Below the pieces are notes generated by a model, which made no database searches, had not been told where the DNA came from, and saw only the letters and a program-made list of their open reading frames with translations. DNA of 64,000 nt from contig NZ_WBKI01000002.1 in NCBI RefSeq assembly GCF_008830365.1, positions 186,001 through 250,000 on the forward strand, in the 5' to 3' direction. Made by a program: the position numbers and the translations under genes. This stretch comes from Serratia proteamaculans. GTDB lineage: Bacteria; Pseudomonadota; Gammaproteobacteria; Enterobacterales; Enterobacteriaceae. Positions 57,807 to 64,000 of this stretch are shown here, piece by piece. Within the stretch, counting starts at the first letter, position 1. Every line of letters starts with the position of its first letter.

Positions 57807-58520
57807 ATGGATAAGCCAAAGAAAATTTTAATCGTCGAGGATGACGGCAATATCGCAGAGCTGCTGCAATTACATCTGCGTGATGAAGGCTATGACATCA
57901 GCCATGCCGCCGATGGCAATCTGGGTATGGCGATGCTGGAACAGGGCGGCTGGGACGCGCTGATCCTCGATCTGATGCTGCCGGGGATCGACGGGCTGGA
58001 GATCTGCCGTCGGGCACGCAATATGACACGCTACACGCCGATCATCATCACCAGTGCGCGTTCCAGCGAAGTGCATCGCGTGCTGGGATTGGAGCTGGGC
58101 GCTGACGACTACCTCGCCAAACCCTTTTCCATGCTGGAGCTGGTGGCCAGGGTCAAAGCGCTGTTTCGCCGTCAAGAGGCGATGAGCCGCAACCTGCGAA
58201 TGGACGCCGGCACGCTCAGTTTTGACGGCTTGACCATAGATCCGATTGCCCGTGAAGTGCATTTGAACCAGCAGACGGTCGATCTGACGCCGCGTGAATT
58301 TGACCTGCTGTATTTTTTTGCCAAACACCCCGGCAAGGTATTTTCCCGCCTCAGCCTGCTCAATCAGGTGTGGGGTTATCAGCATGAAGGCTACGAGCAC
58401 ACCGTGAATACTCATATCAACCGGCTGCGTATCAAGATCGAAACCAATCCGGCGGAACCCGAGCGCATCCTCACCGTGTGGGGCATGGGCTATAAATTCG
58501 CGGCGGTGCCGCAAGAGTAA
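57807..58520 (+). CDS. OmpR-family response regulator
   Basis: 237 aa from the ATG at 57807 (GTG at 57798 also possible). The receiver domain has the acidic pair EDD, phosphoacceptor Asp55 in ALILDLMLPGIDG, and conserved Lys in DYLAKPFSMLELVARV; the C-terminal winged helix contains VDLTPREFDLLYFFAKHPGKVFSR and YEHTVNTHINRLRIKIE. Divergent from the cytochrome/molybdoenzyme/MXKDX cluster with 150 bp between, and 3 bp upstream of its histidine kinase. In E. coli the HprRS (YedWV) pair is likewise near msrPQ. Confidence 0.92.
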   Translation: MDKPKKILIVEDDGNIAELLQLHLRDEGYDISHAADGNLGMAMLEQGGWDALILDLMLPGIDGLEICRRARNMTRYTPIIITSARSSEVHRVLGLELGADDYLAKPFSMLELVARVKALFRRQEAMSRNLRMDAGTLSFDGLTIDPIAREVHLNQQTVDLTPREFDLLYFFAKHPGKVFSRLSLLNQVWGYQHEGYEHTVNTHINRLRIKIETNPAEPERILTVWGMGYKFAAVPQE

Positions 58521-58523
58521 ACC

Positions 58524-59990
58524 ATGAAAAATCTTACGCTAACGCAACGCCTGACCCTGATCTTCGCCCTGTTGATGGTAGTCAGCTGCGCCATCTCCGG
58601 CTGGATGCAGGTGCGCAGCAGCACCCAGTACAGCCAGGCGGTGATCCAACGACTGTCCGGTAATCTGGCGCAGCACATTGCCGACAGCAACCCGCTGTTG
58701 GGGCAAAACGGGCTGAACGCGCAGTCGGTGCAAAACCTGTTCGGTCAACTGATGGCGGTGAATCCCAGCGTTGAGGTGTACCTGCTCGATAAGCAGGGCG
58801 AGATTATCGGCAACGCCGCACCGGCCGGTCACCTGAAACGGCAGAAAGTGGATTTACAGCCGCTGCAGGCGCTGTTTGAGGGTGCCAGTATGCCGGTTTA
58901 CGGCGATGACCCGCGTAATCCGGATGCCAAAAAAGTGTTCAGCGCCGCGCCGCTCAAGGTCAATGGCCAGGTTGAGGGCTATTTGTATGTGGTGCTACTG
59001 GGCGAGGATTACGACGCGTTAACCAGCCATGCTTTGCATAACTCTGCGGTCTCCATGGCGCTGTGGACCTCGGGCCTGATGGTGCTATTTAGTCTGGTGG
59101 CCGGTGGTTTTGCGTTTTATTGGGTGACCCGACCTATCCGCCGTTTGACACGTCAGGTCAGTGAGTTGGACAGCGGTGGCATCGCGGCAGTACAAGCCTA
59201 TGCAGCACTGCCGGCCGACAGCGGCGGTCGCGATGAAGTCAGCCGACTGCAGCAGGCATTCCGCAGCATGGCGCAGCGTATCGCCGAACAGTGGCAGACG
59301 CTTTCGCAGCAGGATCAGCAACGCCGCGAATTTATCGCCAACATCTCGCACGATCTGCGTACCCCACTGACGTCACTGCACGGCTATCTGGAAACCCTGT
59401 CGGTCAAGTCCGCCAACCTGAGCGAAAACGATCGTCAACGCTATCTGGAGATCGCCTTGGCGCAGAGCCGCAAAGTAGGTCGATTGGCGCAGGAACTGTT
59501 CGAATTGGCGCGGCTGGAATATGGCGTGGTGAAACCGCAGAAAGAGCCGTTCTCACTCAGCGAACTGGTGCAGGATGTCTTCCAGAAGTTCGAATTGGCA
59601 GCAGAGGCTCGCCAGCAAAGGCTGCTGGCGGATATTACCCCCGGCATTCCGTTGGTGTTTGCCGATGTCAGCATGATTGAGCGGGTACTGACCAACCTGC
59701 TGGACAACGCCATCCGCCACACGCCGCAGGGCGGTGAGATTGAGGTGCGCCTGTGGCAACAGGCAGGCAAGGTGCTGGTGCAGGTTAATGACAGCGGCCC
59801 GGGCATCCCGCAGGAACTACGCGCCGACCTGTTCGTGCGCCCTTCGATTCTGAGCAGCGCCCGCCGCCATGCCAGCGGGTTGGGACTGATGATCGTTCGG
59901 CGCATTTTGCTGCTGCACGACAGCGATATCCAACTGGTCGAGCGGCCGCAAACCGGTGCCTGTTTCCGCTTTTCGATCCCGCTGCGTTAG
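58524..59990 (+). CDS. Sensor histidine kinase
   Basis: 488 aa. Membrane helix 1 at about 10-30 (LIFALLMVVSCAISGWM), a periplasmic sensor of about 140 residues, helix 2 (ALWTSGLMVLFSLVAGGFAFYWV), HAMP, then the phosphoacceptor H276 in FIANISHDLRTPLTSLHGYLETL, N-box LLDNAIRHTPQGG and G-boxes NDSGPGIP and ASGLGLMIVRRIL. Operon with the response regulator. Its stop overlaps by four bases the stop of the convergent ecpE gene. The signal is unknown; context suggests envelope oxidative stress. Confidence 0.93.
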   Translation: MKNLTLTQRLTLIFALLMVVSCAISGWMQVRSSTQYSQAVIQRLSGNLAQHIADSNPLLGQNGLNAQSVQNLFGQLMAVNPSVEVYLLDKQGEIIGNAAPAGHLKRQKVDLQPLQALFEGASMPVYGDDPRNPDAKKVFSAAPLKVNGQVEGYLYVVLLGEDYDALTSHALHNSAVSMALWTSGLMVLFSLVAGGFAFYWVTRPIRRLTRQVSELDSGGIAAVQAYAALPADSGGRDEVSRLQQAFRSMAQRIAEQWQTLSQQDQQRREFIANISHDLRTPLTSLHGYLETLSVKSANLSENDRQRYLEIALAQSRKVGRLAQELFELARLEYGVVKPQKEPFSLSELVQDVFQKFELAAEARQQRLLADITPGIPLVFADVSMIERVLTNLLDNAIRHTPQGGEIEVRLWQQAGKVLVQVNDSGPGIPQELRADLFVRPSILSSARRHASGLGLMIVRRILLLHDSDIQLVERPQTGACFRFSIPLR

Positions 59991-60649
59991 TTAATGCAGC
60001 TTTTATCGACGCTGATAAATTTGTCGTTATAAATAATAAATTTCTGCCCTTTCAGCCGAATGCCTGCATGGGTCAGCGTATCACCGGGGCGCAGGTATTC
60101 GGTGATCCCCTCCTCGTCGGTACTGTCACAACCGGGCTTGAGCAGAAACTTAAAGTAGGTGTTGCCGGTATTAGTGAGCGTGCCACGCTGCGGATCCAAC
60201 CGATAGGCGAAATGACTCTGGCGTGGGCGCACCACCAAAATGGTGTCCATCACCACTATCGGCTCCAGATTGACGCCGGCAGTTTGACGCTGCGCCGGGT
60301 CGAAAAGGCGGGTGGGAATTTCGCGAAATGATACCCGGTAATAACGTTCGCGATCGTCCTGCGGGCCACGGTAGAAGAACTTGTAATATTCGCCCTGCCC
60401 GGCCTGCAGTTGCAGCTGGCGCGGGGCAAACAGCAGTTCGCCGTCCGCCGGGCGGCTGCGAGCCTCATTCTCCCCCGGCCGGTCAATGGCTCGCAAAGTC
60501 ACCTGATAAATACGCGCGCTGCGGTTATTGTTCAGCACCCGCTTGGCGGTGAATGATTGGTCCTGATCCATCGCAAACGTCAGAGTGCCGACATTAATCG
60601 CCGTCGCGCTCAATGGCAGACACAGTAGCCACAACAGCCAGCTTCTCAC
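59987..60649 (-). CDS. ecpE: ECP/Mat fimbrial chaperone EcpE
   Basis: 220 aa from GTG (complement of 60647-60649), preceded by AGAGG at 7-nt spacing and directly after the ecpD stop; longer frames overlap ecpD. Signal sequence RSWLLWLLCLPLSATA, then an immunoglobulin-like chaperone fold (VGTLTFAMDQDQSFTAKRVLNNN; KFFYRGPQDDRERYYRVSFREIP). It belongs to the alternative chaperone-usher class of the E. coli common pilus. Last gene of ecp(RAB)CDE. Confidence 0.85.
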   Translation of the reverse strand: MRSWLLWLLCLPLSATAINVGTLTFAMDQDQSFTAKRVLNNNRSARIYQVTLRAIDRPGENEARSRPADGELLFAPRQLQLQAGQGEYYKFFYRGPQDDRERYYRVSFREIPTRLFDPAQRQTAGVNLEPIVVMDTILVVRPRQSHFAYRLDPQRGTLTNTGNTYFKFLLKPGCDSTDEEGITEYLRPGDTLTHAGIRLKGQKFIIYNDKFISVDKSCIN

Positions 60650-60659
60650 GGAATTTCCT

Positions 60660-62294
60660 CTAGTTAATATTGCGCCAGGTGGCTTCAACGTGGATCTCCC
60701 CGGCGGCACTGACGTCGCCATACCAGCCGTTGCCGTCCACCGTCTTTAGCGAGATCGGGTTATTCATCGGAATGCTGAACTTCACCCGGGTTTTGTTTAA
60801 CACCCCGACCTCGCCGGAAATATCGTTCCACGGCGTGCTGCTCCATAACGCGTTAGTCATGTCATGCCACTGCCCGTCGCAGCCGGCGTCATAGCTCTGC
60901 TGACCATTGGTGCTGGTAGTGATACTGAGCGTGGCCGGAAAGGGTACCTGGCTGTGGCTATCCGCCGAGGAAAAAATACAGTAATTAATCCCGTTGATGG
61001 CCTGCGTCGGGCCGGTAGCCATCACCCTCACCTGATCGGCGGCGGTCTTACCGCTGGTGGTGACGATATAACCAAATTCCAGCGGTGGCTCTGCCGGGCC
61101 GACGTAGCCCTCACGGTGCGGCTGGTTGTCGTAGTCGTCAGAAATGATGCTGATACTGAAATCACGCGGTTTGATAATCAACTGGTTGGAGGTGGAAAAC
61201 TCATACCAACCGGACTCTGGCGAAGTGGTGTTCTGAAAGCGGAAGTTAATCAGGTCGCGAGTGCCGCTGTCGGAGATGCCCAGCTTCACCATCTGTTTGA
61301 AAAAGTTGCTGGCGAAGAACACATAGATCACATTGCTGCTCTTCAGTTGGTTAAAGGTGTAGTAACTGCCGGTACCCGAGGTATTTTTCCAGCTGTTTCC
61401 GTCCAGGCTGAACTGCAAATCGGCGGCGTTGGTCGCCGAGGTTAACGCCGCATTGTTGATCGCCGGGAACACATGAATCGAGGTGTTACTGACGCTGCCG
61501 TCGGTCTGCAGATCGTAACTGACCATTTTGCAGGTAATGCCGGAACGCGAACCGATCGTCTGGTTTTTGCAGTCGGCATTACCTTCACCGATGATCGGCA
61601 CACCGTCACTGTTAACAAACACTTCCGACACCGCGTTGGTGTTGATAAAGCGCAGATGCGCCGCCTTGCTGTGGGTCACGTTGCGTTTATACCAGCTACC
61701 TCTGCTCTGATCCTGGCAACGTCCCCCGTTACTGGCATCGTAGACGTCTGCGGTCTGGCAACCATTAATCTGCATGCTGAACGCATCACCGGGCACCATC
61801 TGTTTTAGATACTGATAGAAACTCGGCGACATCATGCCGTGCATCCATTTAGCACCACCCGAGGTCACTACCGCACCATAAAACCCTTTTTCATCGGTGG
61901 CCTGCGGCAAAATCAGGCTGGTATCCATATTACAACCGCCATACCAGTTAATGCAGCGCAGCCCGAGGAACGGGTTCTTGATCGGGGCATTTTCCAGCCA
62001 CATGTCAAAACGGTTGTTGGCCGACAGGCCGGTGTTATAGCCGTTATCCACATAGCCCAGGCTCTGCTGGTAAATGGTGCCGGAGCCGCCGTATTTCAGC
62101 CCGGTCCATTTATTGGCACCGGTCATGCGCGGATCCAATGCCCCGGACGGGGTGACAAAAAAGTTGTCATCGGCGTTATTTTCGACAAACACAAACTTCA
62201 CCGTCGCGGCATCCGGCCAGTTGGTGACGGTGACCGCCGCCCGCAGGGGTAAAGCAGCCAACAGCATCAGCAGCAGCGTAAACTTAGCCTTCAT
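60660..62294 (-). CDS. ecpD: ECP/Mat fimbrial tip adhesin EcpD
   Basis: 544 aa from the ATG overlapping the ecpC stop (GGAG about 9 nt upstream), close to E. coli EcpD (547). Signal peptide [19 protein letters not shown] followed by [21 protein letters not shown]. Long beta-rich sequence with paired Cys ([27 protein letters not shown]) is typical. Tip adhesin that caps and can polymerise in the pilus. Between ecpC and ecpE, consistent with the operon order. Confidence 0.88.
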   Translation of the reverse strand: MKAKFTLLLMLLAALPLRAAVTVTNWPDAATVKFVFVENNADDNFFVTPSGALDPRMTGANKWTGLKYGGSGTIYQQSLGYVDNGYNTGLSANNRFDMWLENAPIKNPFLGLRCINWYGGCNMDTSLILPQATDEKGFYGAVVTSGGAKWMHGMMSPSFYQYLKQMVPGDAFSMQINGCQTADVYDASNGGRCQDQSRGSWYKRNVTHSKAAHLRFINTNAVSEVFVNSDGVPIIGEGNADCKNQTIGSRSGITCKMVSYDLQTDGSVSNTSIHVFPAINNAALTSATNAADLQFSLDGNSWKNTSGTGSYYTFNQLKSSNVIYVFFASNFFKQMVKLGISDSGTRDLINFRFQNTTSPESGWYEFSTSNQLIIKPRDFSISIISDDYDNQPHREGYVGPAEPPLEFGYIVTTSGKTAADQVRVMATGPTQAINGINYCIFSSADSHSQVPFPATLSITTSTNGQQSYDAGCDGQWHDMTNALWSSTPWNDISGEVGVLNKTRVKFSIPMNNPISLKTVDGNGWYGDVSAAGEIHVEATWRNIN

Positions 62295-64000
62295 TCGCCA
62301 TTTCTCCTGCCTGCTGGTTACCCGCATAGGTTTTAAGTCCGGTACAAATCACGTCGCCGACCCATATCGCCCCTTGCGCCTTGCTCAGATCCAGGCCCAC
62401 TTCGCAGCTCTGGTTACCGCTGTAGGTAAAGTCGATCACCGGGAATTTCTTATCGACGTCCATAATGAATTCACCTTTCTCATCAGTGCGGGTGCGGCCG
62501 ATATGGTTCTTGATATAGGCATTAGCCAGCAACGTGCCGTCTTCCGCCTTGATGCGACCAAACACCGTCACCATCTGTTTAATTTCCGGCGTGATCACCG
62601 CCACGTTACCTGGATACAGCGTCAGCTTGCTCTTGCGCCTGGTGACGATGTCGAAGCTTTCCGCCGAGTTTTTATTGTTCATTAACTCAACTTCGTACTG
62701 CCCGTAAGGCGATAACGGCACATAATTTTTATTGCCGGTCAGCTTCACCGTCCGGCCATCAACCCGAGCGGTCAGCATGCCGTCATTTTCGATGCCGGTG
62801 TTAAAGATGATGCCCGCATTGCCCTCATTTCTGCCGCTGGCCGCAATATCATGCCCTTGCCAGCCCACGCTGCCGCTGGCGGTCAGGCTGGTGTTAACGT
62901 AACCGTCGGCAGAGCTGCTGACGTTGACCGTACCAGCGGAATACTTGGTGTCAAAGCGCGCGTAGGCGCCGCCGTTCATACTGTTGTCGCCATTGGTGTC
63001 ACCGGAGATCGCCCGCGACAGGTTGGCACCAAGGGTACGGATTGGCCCGTCTTGAATATCTTTACGCGCAGCCAGGTTAGCGGTGGTATAGCCGTTCTGG
63101 TTTGAAATCCCGGCGCTGAGCCAGTTGCCCATCGGCAGTGAAAAATCGAGTGCGATGTATTTACCGGTATTCGAACTGTAGCCACCGTTGTTGTAGCGCT
63201 GAACGCCGGCACGCACGCCAAGCGTGCCAAAACGGCCGGTGAAAATATTTTGATAATAATCAGCGTTGTAATAGTGGCTGCTGTTCTTTTTATCGTCGTT
63301 GTAACTGAGGCTTAGGCTGCCCAACGGCGACCAAAGCGCGCCAAAATTCATCGTGCCACCGATGGCGCGGTTGTGCGCATCGTTTTGCAGCAGCTTGTCA
63401 CCGATCACCGTTTTTTCCTGGTTGACCCACAGGCTGCTGAAACCGCCGGGCAGCGCAGCACTGACGCTGTTGACCAGGCTCCAGGAATGGTCAGACGCCG
63501 CCATGTTCTGCACGTTGAACTGAATGGATTGGGTCAGTGGCACGCTGATACGGCTTTCGCCCACCGCGTTGCTGTCAAACGAGTAACCGGAAAGCGCCCA
63601 GTTCAGCGTCCGCAGGTTACCGGTGGCCGAAGCGCCGATCAGGTAAGAATCCTTGGCCTGCCGTTGGCGTTGATCATCACCACGCCAGTCGTCCATGCGG
63701 ATCATCCCGCCCCAAAATTGCCAGGCCAGCGGTGCATTAGCACCGCGGTTGGGGCTAAACAACTTGTTTACCCGCTGCATGCGTTTATCCACCACCCGAC
63801 CGTTGACCACTACCTCAACCTCAACGTCATAAATGCCGTAGGGCAAGTTGCCGGTATCCACTTCATGGTTGCCCATAGCGAAGTTCTGCACGCTCAGCAG
63901 TCGTCCCTCGCGCGACAAATGTACTTCCCCCGCCGAGGGGAAGAACGCCACGATCGGCGTCAGCGATTGGCTGTTATCAAATACGGTGGAGTTGGCGCGG
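62284..64000 (-). CDS. ecpC: ECP/Mat fimbrial usher EcpC (5' end outside window)
   Basis: About 572 codons of an outer-membrane usher of the CS1/ECP class (full length about 840). The frame is open to the window edge, reading [24 protein letters not shown] at its left end, so no start is visible; internal GTG at 63951 is not the start. Visible segments: [42 protein letters not shown], barrel strands, and a C-terminal domain with [20 protein letters not shown]. ecpR, ecpA and ecpB are expected just beyond the edge. Confidence 0.9.
   Translation of the reverse strand, partial: RANSTVFDNSQSLTPIVAFFPSAGEVHLSREGRLLSVQNFAMGNHEVDTGNLPYGIYDVEVEVVVNGRVVDKRMQRVNKLFSPNRGANAPLAWQFWGGMIRMDDWRGDDQRQRQAKDSYLIGASATGNLRTLNWALSGYSFDSNAVGESRISVPLTQSIQFNVQNMAASDHSWSLVNSVSAALPGGFSSLWVNQEKTVIGDKLLQNDAHNRAIGGTMNFGALWSPLGSLSLSYNDDKKNSSHYYNADYYQNIFTGRFGTLGVRAGVQRYNNGGYSSNTGKYIALDFSLPMGNWLSAGISNQNGYTTANLAARKDIQDGPIRTLGANLSRAISGDTNGDNSMNGGAYARFDTKYSAGTVNVSSSADGYVNTSLTASGSVGWQGHDIAASGRNEGNAGIIFNTGIENDGMLTARVDGRTVKLTGNKNYVPLSPYGQYEVELMNNKNSAESFDIVTRRKSKLTLYPGNVAVITPEIKQMVTVFGRIKAEDGTLLANAYIKNHIGRTRTDEKGEFIMDVDKKFPVIDFTYSGNQSCEVGLDLSKAQGAIWVGDVICTGLKTYAGNQQAGEMANEG

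Overview
The window looks like a chromosomal segment of a Serratia-type Enterobacterales genome. This is inferred from gene order and protein similarity: folE-yeiB-galS-mglB, iaaA-gsiABCD, moeAB, ybiT, mqo, betIBA/betT and ecpCDE all resemble enterobacterial orthologues, and most of the DNA is GC-rich. I could not run a database search, so the genus is a judgement. I found no rRNA, tRNA, CRISPR array, transposase or integrase.

Layout. 1-4.1 kb: mglB (cut by the window edge), galS, yeiB and folE, all on the minus strand, with overlapping CRP and GalR/GalS operators. 4.3-8.6 kb: an MFS exporter divergent from a LysR gene that leads into frmA-frmB (formaldehyde detoxification). 8.6-15.3 kb: the iaaA-gsiABCD glutathione importer operon behind a near-consensus promoter. 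15.6-20 kb: a DUF924 gene, moeA-moeB and ybiT. 28.5-40.6 kb: a mosaic of transporters, a kinase, an atypical P450 with a small monooxygenase and an ArsR regulator, a GST, phoA with a Pho box, GNAT, TetR/NAD(P)-binding pair, mqo and a MarA/SoxS-like regulator. 40.7-47.5 kb: a chaperone-usher fimbrial operon with divergent EAL and LuxR-type genes. 47.7-55.9 kb: an FMN glutamate-synthase-like protein, then betA, betB, betI and divergent betT (glycine betaine synthesis and choline uptake). 55.9-60 kb: a methionine-rich MXKDX repeat protein, a YedY/MsrP-like molybdoenzyme and a cytochrome b, divergent from a two-component system. 60-64 kb: ecpE, ecpD and the C-terminal part of ecpC.

The accessory heart of the window is an AT-rich island at about 20.1-27.05 kb, inserted just upstream of ybiT. 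A perfect 172-bp direct repeat (19931-20102 and 27055-27226) that includes the first codons of ybiT brackets it. Inside are a small gene with a textbook double-glycine microcin leader, a neighbouring exported protein that may be its immunity factor, a second exported protein, a tiny C-protein-like regulator preceded by a restriction-modification type C-box, a 1033-residue SIR2-STAND protein (Avs5-like antiphage architecture), and a zinc-ribbon protein resembling the N-terminus of CoiA. Beyond the right repeat lies a decayed second copy of the microcin/immunity cassette. The combination of a bacteriocin-like cassette and a C-box-controlled single-protein defence gene, flanked by a duplicated chromosomal segment, is the best candidate for something undescribed here.

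A second system worth attention is at 55.9-60 kb: a peptide with about one methionine in five residues, beside a molybdoenzyme of the methionine-sulfoxide-reductase superfamily and a two-component system. It parallels the periplasmic hypochlorite-scavenging arrangement known from other Proteobacteria.
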